Assembly (NCBI GenBank): GCA_016302545.1
Contig: JAEDNK010000055.1
Coordinates: forward strand, 1-9,512
Length of the DNA: 9,512 bases
Origin: Bacillota bacterium
GTDB lineage: Bacteria > Bacillota > Clostridia > Peptostreptococcales > Anaerovoracaceae
Direction: 5' to 3'
The first letter of the stretch is position 1. Every line of letters starts with the position of its first letter. The position numbers and the translations under genes are program-made. Below are positions 1-7,060 of the stretch, piece after piece. A model generated the notes under the pieces. That model was given only the letters and a program-made list of their open reading frames with translations, searched no databases and was not told the DNA's origin.

Positions 1-245
1 TCTGAAAGGAAAGCCTCCACTACAGTCTCCCTCAGCACATCTTTAGAAAGCCTGCTGTCCGTACCCACTGAAACCGTCAGTTCACCCGGTTTCTTGCCGG
101 TCTTATCACAAAGCCACCTGATGAATCCTGAAGTCAATGCCGCTGCTTCAGTCTTTCCCAGGTTTACCTTTTCACCTTCTATCCCTTCAAGGGCAACTCC
201 TCTGATATCACTGCCGTTCTGCAGTTTTTTGTAATCTGCTTTCAT
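1..245 (-). CDS. Phosphohexomutase (phosphomannomutase/phosphoglucomutase family), N-terminal part only
   Basis: Only the first 81 codons are in the window; the gene continues past base 1. The start ATG (243-245) is preceded by AAAGGAGAG at a suitable distance, and this ribosome binding site begins just after the stop of the upstream membrane-protein gene. The N-terminus has the alpha-D-phosphohexomutase opening LQNGSDIRG (residues 8-16), whose DIRG is the usual 'G(T/S)D(I/V)RG' motif, followed by the VGTDSRLS strand-loop (residues 60-67). Family members interconvert the 1- and 6-phosphates of glucose or mannose (or glucosamine) in the cytoplasm through a phosphoserine. That serine (TASHN-type loop) and the metal-binding and sugar-specificity loops would lie beyond the edge, so neither substrate nor integrity can be judged. 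It is the last visible gene of the leftward nfo operon, with a 17-nt gap. The family call is firm; the substrate is open. Confidence 0.85.
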   Translation of the reverse strand, partial: MKADYKKLQNGSDIRGVALEGIEGEKVNLGKTEAAALTSGFIRWLCDKTGKKPGELTVSVGTDSRLSKDVLRETVVEAFLS

Positions 246-262
246 TAAATCTTGCTCTCCTT

Positions 263-661
263 TCATGAAATCAGCTTTACCGTTCCAAAAAACAAAAAAC
301 ATATTGTGAACCATATACCTGTAAATACCGGGCAGATCTGTCCCAGCAGATTTCCCGGCTGAGAGGAATAATCCCACACATCCCATCCCAGACGCAGGTT
401 CACCACCACACCAACGAAAAACTCATAAAATGTGATGATGAGCGCTCCTACAACCGCCGCCCCAAACAGCGGTATGGACAGCAGCCATCCGCTGAGGTAG
501 TAAAGCGTAAGAACGCAGGCTCCGCCTGTAAGTACCATGGTCCAATGGGTATAGCCCCTGAAAAGAATTTCCATCATTCCGTAGGCAGCCGCCCCCAAAG
601 AAAACACAATAAAATCTATCCATATGGAATTGCTTTCGCTAAAAAAATCCTTAATACTCAT
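263..661 (-). CDS. CmpB-type (putative ABC-transporter type IV, PF06541-like) membrane protein
   Basis: A 132-residue integral membrane protein with about four hydrophobic segments (roughly residues 13-33, 41-60, 62-89 and 110-128) and no signal peptide. The third segment ends in a YEFFVG turn (79-84) and is followed by a conserved-looking WDYS (96-99), N104 and a GQIC segment before the last helix. This pattern is typical of the small membrane proteins grouped as CmpB or 'putative ABC-transporter type IV'. Despite that name no ATPase or permease partner is nearby, and the molecular role of the family is not established. The chosen ATG lies 7 nt after the stop of the flavin oxidoreductase gene and has no good Shine-Dalgarno, so translation probably depends on coupling to the upstream gene. 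The family assignment is by motif memory; a different small membrane family is possible. Confidence 0.7.
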   Translation of the reverse strand: MSIKDFFSESNSIWIDFIVFSLGAAAYGMMEILFRGYTHWTMVLTGGACVLTLYYLSGWLLSIPLFGAAVVGALIITFYEFFVGVVVNLRLGWDVWDYSSQPGNLLGQICPVFTGIWFTICFLFFGTVKLIS

Positions 662-668
662 AAATTTA

Positions 669-1292
669 TTATGAGCTTTGAATCTCCTTTATAATATCGG
701 TAATTTTAACCTTGGCGTCTTCCATAATTTTCAATACATCATTTCCGATAATATCCAGACCCTCAGCCGAAGCAAAATACGTTTCAGGTATGCCGAAAAG
801 TCTGCACAGCCCCTGCACATACTCATATCCGAAGTTCATGTCGCCTATTGGACTCCCCGAGGTGGTTATGTACATCAGAGACTTAGCTTTACACTGTCCT
901 GCCGGAATTCCCTCGTCGTTATATATAAATGTAAGACCTGTTACCGAACACCTTTCAAGAAAAATCTTTAAGAGTGCCGGAAACTGCAGGTCCCAGTAAG
1001 GTGCGCCGATAACAACATGGTCTGCCTCTGTTATTTTTTTCGCATAGTCAAACATGCTGTGGCTGAAATCCTTCTCAGCCAAAAGACTGTCTCTCAGCAC
1101 CAGCTCCTCTTGGTCCAGAGGCTTCAGTTCTCCAAGACTGAAAAGTTCGTCAAGGCAGATTTCTTCCGTCGCCCAGCTTCTGCCTGCCGCCTTTTCCTCA
1201 CGCAGAAAACTGTCTATGTAAAATCTGCTCAGCTCCAAAGTTCTGGATGCCTCTCCTCTGATGCAGGAGTTTATAAACAAAAGCTTTTTCAT
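669..1292 (-). CDS. NAD(P)H-dependent FMN oxidoreductase, flavodoxin-like fold (Flavodoxin_2/azoreductase type)
   Basis: A 207-residue cytoplasmic flavoprotein. It starts with a beta strand running into an FMN phosphate-binding loop (KLLFINSCIRGEASRT, residues 3-18). It then has the second flavin loop GAPYWDLQFPALLK (96-109), which matches the 'aPmyNf..p..LK' motif of AcpD/MdaB-type quinone and azo reductases, and a TTSGSP loop (143-148) with the usual GxxxGxxxx-rich stretch after it. Such enzymes take hydride from NAD(P)H onto FMN and reduce quinones, azo or nitro compounds by two electrons; the physiological acceptor here is unknown. The start codon lies 3 nt after the buk stop, and its binding site, GGTGAGGAA, is inside the end of buk, so the two genes should be translated together. 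No sign of truncation: length fits the family (about 200 residues). Confidence 0.85.
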   Translation of the reverse strand: MKKLLFINSCIRGEASRTLELSRFYIDSFLREEKAAGRSWATEEICLDELFSLGELKPLDQEELVLRDSLLAEKDFSHSMFDYAKKITEADHVVIGAPYWDLQFPALLKIFLERCSVTGLTFIYNDEGIPAGQCKAKSLMYITTSGSPIGDMNFGYEYVQGLCRLFGIPETYFASAEGLDIIGNDVLKIMEDAKVKITDIIKEIQSS

Positions 1293-1295
1293 TTT

Positions 1296-2369
1296 TTATT
1301 CCTCACCGTAAATATGGGCTTCTTCCTTTCCTTCCATTATTCTGTCTGCTCCCTTGGCCAACGCCAGCAGCTCGTCTTCTCCCGGCATGATGACAAACTC
1401 ACCTACGAAGCATGCGTAATCCTTAATCATTCCCGTAAGCCGCTTTGAATGTGCCGCTCCGCCGGTAAGGATTACCGCGTCCACCTTGCCCTTGAGGGCC
1501 ACAGCCGTCTGAGCGATGCCCTTGGCAACCTGATATGCCATGGCTTCATATACCTCTGCCGCTCTGCTGTCGCCGCCTTCAATCATCTTTTCCACCTGGC
1601 GGCAATCCGTTACGCCAAGATAGGAATATAATCCGCCCTTGCCGCAGATAATCTTCTCCAGCTCCTCCTCTGTGTATTTGCCCGAAAAGCAAAGGTTGGT
1701 CCAAAGTAGCAGCGGTATGCCTCCGGTACGCTCCGGCGACATAGGGCCGTCATCGTATGACACGCCATCTATGATTTTACCGTGACTGTGAGCTGAAGCT
1801 GTGATTCCGCCGCCCATGTGACAAACAATCAGACTCAAGTCTTCATATTTTTTGCCGATGGACTGGGCGTAATTCATAGCCTGCGCTCTGGAATTTAGCA
1901 CATGAAAGCAACCGTATCTTTCCACCTCGGCAAAACCGGATATCTTCGCCACAGGACTAAGCTCGCAGCCCATAGTGGAATCGTAAATAAACGAAGGGAT
2001 TCCAAGCTGCTCTGCAATGTCATAGGAAATCAGCGCTCCCAGGCTGGAAGCATGCTGTGGATTGTCAGGACTTTTCATGGCCTCGCACAGCGCCTCATTA
2101 ACTCGATAACCGCCGCCTTTCAGCCCGATTACCATGCCGCCTCTGCCCACGACGGCTTTAAGTCTGTTCATGTCGTAATCCTTATCTGCGAGAAATTCTC
2201 TGATAAGCTGCGACCTGTAAGGAAGCTGTGCACCGATTGAGCCGTAAGCCAGCAGCTTATCCGGGTCATGGGTCACGGTCTCTTCAAAAAGCGGCTCAAG
2301 ATTTTCGAAGACACCAATCTTGGTAGTAGTCGAACCTGGATTTATAACCAGAATATCAGTTTTTTTCAT
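1296..2369 (-). CDS. buk: Butyrate kinase family (acetokinase superfamily)
   Basis: A 357-residue enzyme of the acetate/butyrate kinase superfamily, which transfers phosphate between butyryl (or branched short-chain acyl) phosphate and ADP to give ATP and the free acid. Visible motifs are the N-terminal phosphate loop VINPGSTTTKIGV (residues 8-20), the CHMGGGITASAH catalytic/phosphate segment (183-194), the DGPMSPERTGGIP stretch and the adenine-binding LTGGAAHSKRL (301-311). Length is that of butyrate kinases (about 355) rather than acetate kinases (about 400). The ATG overlaps the nfo stop by one base (TAATG) and AGGGAG precedes it, so it is translationally coupled to nfo. The phosphotransbutyrylase gene (ptb) that normally sits beside buk is absent from both flanks here. 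The enzyme could therefore act on isobutyryl or isovaleryl phosphate, or Ptb may be encoded elsewhere; the sequence does not decide this. Confidence 0.9.
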   Translation of the reverse strand: MKKTDILVINPGSTTTKIGVFENLEPLFEETVTHDPDKLLAYGSIGAQLPYRSQLIREFLADKDYDMNRLKAVVGRGGMVIGLKGGGYRVNEALCEAMKSPDNPQHASSLGALISYDIAEQLGIPSFIYDSTMGCELSPVAKISGFAEVERYGCFHVLNSRAQAMNYAQSIGKKYEDLSLIVCHMGGGITASAHSHGKIIDGVSYDDGPMSPERTGGIPLLLWTNLCFSGKYTEEELEKIICGKGGLYSYLGVTDCRQVEKMIEGGDSRAAEVYEAMAYQVAKGIAQTAVALKGKVDAVILTGGAAHSKRLTGMIKDYACFVGEFVIMPGEDELLALAKGADRIMEGKEEAHIYGEE

Positions 2370-3202
2370 TATTTACTCATCTCCCTAAGCATTTTTATTT
2401 CCTTTCCGTAGCCTGCAAGATCGGGCTGCGGTGTTTCCAGAATCATGGGCAGTCCCTCAAGGCGCGGATTATTTATAAACTTTACGATGGCATCGAGTCC
2501 GATTTGCCCCTCACCTACGCAGGCATGTCTGTCCTTGTGTGCTCCCATAGGATTGAGACTGTCGTTAACATGTATCGCTTTTAGACGATTCAAACCAATC
2601 ACACGGTCAAATTCGTCCAGAACCCCTTCCGGATTCCCTATTATATCATAGCCTGCATCGCTTACATGACAGGTATCCAGGCAGACACCCATCTTTTCCT
2701 TAAGCTCAACTTTATCTATGATAGCTGCCAGTTCTTCGAAGCGGCTTCCCACCTCGCTTCCCTTTCCCGCCATGGTTTCAAGAAGTACCGTGGTGGTCTG
2801 CTCGGGCTTCAAGATGCGGTTGAGAAGATCCGCGATCATTTCTAGACCCTTTTCTATGCCTTGTCCCACATGGCTTCCCGGATGGAAGTTATAATAGTTC
2901 CCCGGAGTAAATTCCATGCGGAAAAGATCATCCTTCATGGCCATAAATGCAAAATCTCTTGTCTTCTGCTCAGCAGAACATGGATTAAGAGTATAAGGCG
3001 CGTGGGCAACTATCTTCACAAAATTGTTTGCTTCTGCAATTTCAAGAAACCTCTTTACGTCCTCCGGATCGACGTCTTTTGCCTTGCCGCCTCTGGGGTT
3101 TCTTGTAAAAAACTGAAAGGTGTCGGCATTTATCTCCAGGGCCTGTCTGCCCATGAACTCATAGCCCTTAGACGATGTAAGATGGCAGCCTAATTTTAAC
3201 AT
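2369..3202 (-). CDS. nfo: Deoxyribonuclease IV (AP endonuclease IV)
   Basis: A 277-residue AP endonuclease that cleaves DNA 5' of abasic sites in base excision repair, using three zinc ions. All nine ligands of the Nfo TIM barrel can be seen (numbered from the start chosen here): H67 in HAPY, H107 in FHPGSH, E142 in LLETMAGKG, D176 and H179 in CLDTCH, H211 in IHVNDS, D224 and H226 in HKDRH, and E256 in ILETP. Their spacing matches the E. coli enzyme closely, so it should be active. An in-frame ATG 15 bases further upstream exists, but it overlaps the GGAGG that sits 8 nt before the chosen ATG, so the shorter start is preferred. It is the first gene of the leftward operon, with a TATAAT box just upstream. 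Codons end at TAA, which shares one base with the buk start. Confidence 0.95.
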   Translation of the reverse strand: MLKLGCHLTSSKGYEFMGRQALEINADTFQFFTRNPRGGKAKDVDPEDVKRFLEIAEANNFVKIVAHAPYTLNPCSAEQKTRDFAFMAMKDDLFRMEFTPGNYYNFHPGSHVGQGIEKGLEMIADLLNRILKPEQTTTVLLETMAGKGSEVGSRFEELAAIIDKVELKEKMGVCLDTCHVSDAGYDIIGNPEGVLDEFDRVIGLNRLKAIHVNDSLNPMGAHKDRHACVGEGQIGLDAIVKFINNPRLEGLPMILETPQPDLAGYGKEIKMLREMSK

Positions 3203-3210
3203 AATATTTT

Positions 3211-3215
3211 CCTCC
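3211..3215 (-). promoter_or_regulatory. Ribosome binding site that fixes the nfo start
   Basis: GGAGG on the minus strand lies 8 nt before the ATG at 3202. The alternative ATG at 3217 is part of the same ATGGAGG string and has no binding site of its own. Confidence 0.8.
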
Positions 3216-3226
3216 ATTTAAACAAT

Positions 3227-3232
3227 ATTATA
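3227..3232 (-). promoter_or_regulatory. Probable -10 box (TATAAT) of the nfo operon promoter
   Basis: A perfect TATAAT on the minus strand, 24 bases before the nfo start and in an A/T-rich intergenic region. No convincing -35 hexamer sits 16-18 bases upstream, so the promoter is either weak, activator-dependent or misplaced by this reading. Confidence 0.5.
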
Positions 3233-3242
3233 CCTTATTTTC

Positions 3243-3271
3243 TTGCATAAATCTCATAAATTTGTTATCTT
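3243..3271 (+). promoter_or_regulatory. Possible promoter for the DUF2804-HD unit
   Basis: TTGCAT (3243-3248), a 17-nt spacer and TATCTT (3266-3271) with a TGn extension just upstream of the -10 form a moderate extended -10 promoter. TATAAA at 3277-3282 is an alternative -10 but lacks a -35 at normal spacing. It lies back to back with the nfo -10 box, so the two units share about 100 bp of control region. Confidence 0.35.
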
Positions 3272-3308
3272 TAAAGTATAAAATTTTAATGATCCGGAGG
3301 TTGATAAT

Positions 3309-4340
3309 ATGCAGCACGAAATAACCACCCGCCGCCCTCTGCTGGACGACAAGGGCAGATTGACAGAGCCGGGCTATACCAAGGGCCTGCTCATGGATTA
3401 CAACAGAAAAGCCATAAAAGGCGGTGCGCTCCGCATCAAGGAGTGGGATTACTACCTTATCGCAAACAACGATTATGCTGTGGCGCTGACTATAGCCGAT
3501 AATTCATACATGAGCCTCGACGGTATTTCCCTTCTGGACTTCAGGAAACCATGGCAGCACACCAGTAATTCCATGGCCTTTATGAGCCTTGGAAAGCGGC
3601 ATCTTCCAGCTTCATCGGCTAAAGGCGATGTGTCGAGTACGACGAAAAAATACAGCATCAGCTTCAGGCATAACGGCGACCATCGCATTCTTTCCTTCCA
3701 CATGGATAACTTCCTGGACGGCAAACCTATCAGCGGAGAAATACGCCTTGAAAACCCGGAGCAGGAGTCCATGGTCATCGTGACACCTTTTGCCGAAAAG
3801 GAAACGGCATTTTACTACAATCAGAAAATCAACTGCCTGCCGGCAAGTGGCTCGGTTGTTTTTGACGGTGAGACTTACACATTCGATAAAGAAAGCTCCT
3901 TCGGTGTCCTCGACTGGGGCCGCGGTGTATGGACCTACGACAACGTATGGTACTGGGGCAGCGCTTCCGGTCTTGCAGACGGAGTGCCTTTTGGCTTTAA
4001 CATCGGCTATGGCTTCGGTGATACCTCTGCGGCCAGCGAAAACATGATATTCTACGGCGGTAAAGCTCACAAGCTCAGCCAGGTAACATTTAATATTCCT
4101 ATGAAAGACGGTGCTGAAGATTACATGTCGCCATGGACCTTTACCAGCGACGACGGGCGCTTCGAAATGGACTTCATTCCAATCATAGACAGAGCCGCCT
4201 GCACTGATGTAAAGGTTATCTGTTCCGACCAGCATCAGGTTTTCGGACGTTTTACAGGCAAAGCCGTACTGGACGACGGCAAAGAAATCAATATAAAGGA
4301 CTTTCTGGGTTTCGCAGAAAAGGTGCATAACAAATGGTAA
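3309..4340 (+). CDS. DUF2804 family protein
   Basis: A 343-residue soluble protein without a signal peptide or membrane segment. The order of motifs fits the DUF2804 family: an N-terminal RRPLLDDKGRLTEPGY stretch (about residues 8-23) with DYNRKAIK just after it, a EWDYYLI strand near residue 45, then a beta-rich body with alternating strands. The most distinctive block is aromatic and glycine-rich, DWGRGVW (202-208) followed by NVWYWGSASG. Some DUF2804 relatives are thought to share a lipocalin-like or AttH-like beta fold that binds lipids or terpenoids, but no enzymatic role is established and none should be assumed. The start has a good binding site, CCGGAGG, 8 nt upstream. The last codons overlap the HD-domain gene by 7 nt, so the two proteins are probably made in step and may work together. 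Confidence 0.75.
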   Translation: MQHEITTRRPLLDDKGRLTEPGYTKGLLMDYNRKAIKGGALRIKEWDYYLIANNDYAVALTIADNSYMSLDGISLLDFRKPWQHTSNSMAFMSLGKRHLPASSAKGDVSSTTKKYSISFRHNGDHRILSFHMDNFLDGKPISGEIRLENPEQESMVIVTPFAEKETAFYYNQKINCLPASGSVVFDGETYTFDKESSFGVLDWGRGVWTYDNVWYWGSASGLADGVPFGFNIGYGFGDTSAASENMIFYGGKAHKLSQVTFNIPMKDGAEDYMSPWTFTSDDGRFEMDFIPIIDRAACTDVKVICSDQHQVFGRFTGKAVLDDGKEINIKDFLGFAEKVHNKW

Positions 4341-4987
4341 CTTTTGAAGACGTAAAAAACAATCCTGACATCAGGGCCTATATCTCCAAAGCGGACGAAT
4401 CACTGCTTGCTCTCGGCTATACTGAGCACAGCTTTGCTCACGTAACCAAAGTAGCGGAGGCTGCTGCCGAGATTCTCCATACTCTCGGTCACTCCGAACA
4501 TGAAATCGAGCTGGTCAAAATCGCCGGATATCTGCATGACATCGGCAACATCGTAAACAGAATAGACCACGCCCAAAGCGGTGCAGTCATGGCCTTCAGA
4601 CTCCTTGACAGGATGAACATGCCGCCGGAAGATATCGCTACGGTAGTGACTGCCATCGGAAACCACGATGAATCCACAGCATTTCCCGTAAACTCTGTGG
4701 CTGCCGCTCTCATTATAGCCGATAAAACCGATGTGCGGCGTTCCCGCGTGCGCAACCGTTCCGTGGCCCAGTTTGACATCCACGACAGAGTCAACTATTC
4801 GGTTACGCATTCGGATGTGTATATTACCAAGGAAAACATATGCCTGGAACTGACCATCGAGCAGGAGTACTGCACTGTTTTGGAATATTTTGAAATATTC
4901 CTCACACGTATGCTTCTATGCCGAAAAGCATCCGAAGCTCTTGGAGTTGATTTCAGCCTTGTGATTAACGGTCAACGGATGATGTAA
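4334..4987 (+). CDS. HD-domain phosphohydrolase
   Basis: A 217-residue cytoplasmic HD-superfamily protein. The metal-binding set is complete: H36 (HSFAHV), H68-D69 (LHDIGN), H79 in the following helix, H111 in IGNHDE and D130 in IADKTD, followed by a basic VRRSRVRN run (134-141). HD proteins of this layout are metal-dependent phosphomonoesterases or phosphodiesterases acting on nucleotides or similar phosphates; the substrate cannot be read from the sequence. Residues after about 145 form a beta/alpha tail that I do not recognise. The ATG sits in ATGGTAA, overlapping the stop of the DUF2804 gene, with AAAGGTG 8 nt upstream, so coupling is likely. A 15-bp hairpin begins two bases after the stop. 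It could be related to the RelA/SpoT-like or YqeK-like HD hydrolases, but lacks the hallmarks that would settle it. Confidence 0.8.
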   Translation: MVTFEDVKNNPDIRAYISKADESLLALGYTEHSFAHVTKVAEAAAEILHTLGHSEHEIELVKIAGYLHDIGNIVNRIDHAQSGAVMAFRLLDRMNMPPEDIATVVTAIGNHDESTAFPVNSVAAALIIADKTDVRRSRVRNRSVAQFDIHDRVNYSVTHSDVYITKENICLELTIEQEYCTVLEYFEIFLTRMLLCRKASEALGVDFSLVINGQRMM

Positions 4988-4989
4988 AA

Positions 4990-5025
4990 CAAACGGGCGG
5001 TCTCGTTAATGAGACCGCCCGTTTG
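4990..5025. terminator. Hairpin terminator between convergent genes
   Basis: A perfect 15-bp inverted repeat, left arm 4990-5004 and right arm 5011-5025, with a 6-nt loop GTTAAT and a core of G-C pairs. Read leftward, the stem is followed by TTTTAC, so it fits an intrinsic terminator for the blaR1-like transcript, which ends 28 bases before it. Read rightward, the run after the stem is GCCCCTG, so it would end the HD-gene transcript less efficiently, using mainly the TTTG at the base of the stem. Confidence 0.85.
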
Positions 5026-5052
5026 CCCCTGTGAATACCGCTTTTCGATTGC

Positions 5053-7056
5053 TTATGCAAAATACTTTTCTATATCAATGTCTGCAGGAACCGCTGACCA
5101 CGCATAGTAGATCCAGTGCCCGCCATCATTTATTATGTACCCCAGCTGTCCTTCCGTATAGGTCGTGGTGCCGTCATCGTTTGTTTCCGAGTCCATGCCG
5201 CCGCCTGCCCAAAGTTCCATCACCGATCCTATATCGTTCAGGAATGTCCTCTGGTACCCGAAGTAAAATAAAACCGCCTTCTTATCCTTAGATACTTTGT
5301 CTATGCGGAGCTTCGTAATCCTTGAGTCCTTATGCTCCAGGCAGGTCCCACTGTACCTGTTGTAGATTTCTTCCGCTTTATCCATGCCGTATCGTTTAGA
5401 AAAGTCAACGTAGTCAGCCTTAAACATCTCTAGCGCCTCCTCATAGGTTCTGTCTGCCGTGCAAATTTCATAAGGCTCCTTACAGCGTACTGCCAGATAA
5501 TCTTCATCCTTCAGTCCGTCAGTATTGGCAGGAGGCTGCTCCTTTGTGGCGAAAAGCTCCCGTGTATGCTTCGCAATTCCCTGTGCCACGGCTTCATCTG
5601 TACATTTATATACTGCATCTCTTTCCGGATATACCAGCCATACAGATCCGGCACCGACTGTATCATCTTTGCCGTGGCCGACATAAGCGGGTTCACCGCC
5701 GGCAAGCTCAAACCAACCTCCGTAATCGCATAAAAGCTGAAATCTCATACTATAGCTTTCCGCATCGTAATCGTAATTCAGAAACCATTCTCTTTCCTCA
5801 TCCTCCGCCAATGAAAAAGAGGCTCCCAAAAGCTCTGACAGATACCTTCTCAGGCCGCTGCACATTTCTGCATTGGAACTGTAAGAGGTTTTCCCTTCCC
5901 CGATGTTTCCTCTCACCTCGTACAGCTGAGTGTAAATGTTTCCTCTCACTTCGTACAGCTGTGCATAGCCGAAATCTCCCGCCATGTCAGGATGGGCGGC
6001 AGGCTTCTCCGACGTAACCGTTTCAGGATTAAGCAGCAGGCATAATATAACCGCTCCGAGAATTATCACCGAAACCGCCGTCACCAACACCTTCGGCTTC
6101 TTGAAAGCCGCCAACGCCTTGACTCTGGCGGAAACCTCCTTTTCCCCTCCGATGAGGGAGGTTGTTGCCGGTATGAAACTTTCCTTACCTGCCGCAGCCT
6201 TTACCAGCACCGTAGCGTATCCTTTCTTATCTTCTGCGACCTTTACAGCGTCATAATCGCAGTAAACCTCCATATCCCTTCGAAATCTTCTGAAAGCAAT
6301 CCATATTACCGGATTCCACCAGAGCAGACAGATAATAAGCGCCGCCGCCAGATTCCATATCAGGTCTCCGTGCCTGTAGTGGGTCAGTTCGTGAGCCAGC
6401 ACAAATTTCAGCTCTTCTCCCTCATATTCGTCTTCAATGAAAACCGTCGGTCCACCGCCTGCAAGAGCCAGCATGGTTGAATCTGCTCCCGTTCTCAGCC
6501 TCACATGACCGCGGATTTTCATTTTCTCCTTAAGTTCTTGAAAGGCAGCCAGTCTCTCGTCTTCCGCTTCAGCCGACATTGCCGTAAGCCTGCGGCGGTT
6601 CCTCATATATGTGACAATAAGCAGCACCAGCCCGCAGGAAGTTCCTGTAAGCCATACCGTCATACCGGCATTTGACAGCATACGGACAAATTGCGGGGTG
6701 CTCAGATAATCCTTTTCAACCTTTTGCCCCGTCAAAGGCACTTTGAACTCCACCCGGCTCCTCATGACCTCGTAAAGCCGATCCTCATCCTCCAGAAGAA
6801 CCCCCGCGATAAATTGCGTGCCCCGTACCTCTTCAAAATTTTCCTCTGCAACCTGCGGAATGTATTTTCTTGCCGAAAGCTCCGACTCCGGCAGCTTATG
6901 GGCAAAGGGTGCCGTCACCATAACTGCCGCCAAGGCAAGCCACATGAGCATGTGCCCCTTAGGTGTAATGCGTGTTCCCAGCAGCACCTTTACTGCCAGA
7001 ATTCCCAGCGCCACTACCGTGACTGCCAGCAATGTATTTATCAGATTCCCCATCAT
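5053..7056 (-). CDS. BlaR1-like M56 membrane metallopeptidase with unrecognised external sensor domain
   Basis: A 667-residue sensor-protease paired with the BlaI-type repressor. Helices lie at about residues 4-26, 34-52, 133-150, 233-255 and 321-342. The M56 zinc motif is H222-E223-L-T-H226 at the start of a helix, with the downstream E263 in RRDMEVYCD, the third-ligand motif of BlaR1/MecR1, so protease activity is expected. In the known pathway ligand binding outside activates the protease, which leads to loss of the repressor. The external part (about 343-667) lacks the SxxK, SxN and KTG pattern of a penicillin-binding domain and begins with a tandem duplication (residues 364-385). I recognise no known domain in the rest, so the ligand is unknown. 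GGAGT lies 7 nt before the chosen ATG, the first of two consecutive Met codons; the gap to blaI is 4 nt. Confidence 0.85.
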   Translation of the reverse strand: MMGNLINTLLAVTVVALGILAVKVLLGTRITPKGHMLMWLALAAVMVTAPFAHKLPESELSARKYIPQVAEENFEEVRGTQFIAGVLLEDEDRLYEVMRSRVEFKVPLTGQKVEKDYLSTPQFVRMLSNAGMTVWLTGTSCGLVLLIVTYMRNRRRLTAMSAEAEDERLAAFQELKEKMKIRGHVRLRTGADSTMLALAGGGPTVFIEDEYEGEELKFVLAHELTHYRHGDLIWNLAAALIICLLWWNPVIWIAFRRFRRDMEVYCDYDAVKVAEDKKGYATVLVKAAAGKESFIPATTSLIGGEKEVSARVKALAAFKKPKVLVTAVSVIILGAVILCLLLNPETVTSEKPAAHPDMAGDFGYAQLYEVRGNIYTQLYEVRGNIGEGKTSYSSNAEMCSGLRRYLSELLGASFSLAEDEEREWFLNYDYDAESYSMRFQLLCDYGGWFELAGGEPAYVGHGKDDTVGAGSVWLVYPERDAVYKCTDEAVAQGIAKHTRELFATKEQPPANTDGLKDEDYLAVRCKEPYEICTADRTYEEALEMFKADYVDFSKRYGMDKAEEIYNRYSGTCLEHKDSRITKLRIDKVSKDKKAVLFYFGYQRTFLNDIGSVMELWAGGGMDSETNDDGTTTYTEGQLGYIINDGGHWIYYAWSAVPADIDIEKYFA
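5902..5967 (-). repeat. 33-bp in-frame tandem duplication inside the blaR1-like gene
   Basis: Two adjoining 33-bp units, 5935-5967 and 5902-5934, agree at 28 of 33 positions. They encode two 11-residue copies, Y-A/T-QLYEVRGNI (residues 364-374 and 375-385), differing at one residue. Most base differences are silent, so the duplication is not brand new. It lies in the linker just outside the last membrane helix and keeps the frame. Confidence 0.95.
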
Positions 7057-7060
7057 ATCT

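Noticed and set aside
3612..4328. A 238-codon open frame on the minus strand
   Set aside because: It lies wholly opposite the DUF2804 gene, has no ribosome binding site, and its product looks like an antisense reading with no recognisable domain.
5269..5286. An S-K-D-K string in the external domain of the M56 protein, formally SxxK
   Set aside because: It lies in a charged, repetitive surface-like stretch with no SxN or KTG partner at the right distance, so it is not a penicillin-binding active site.
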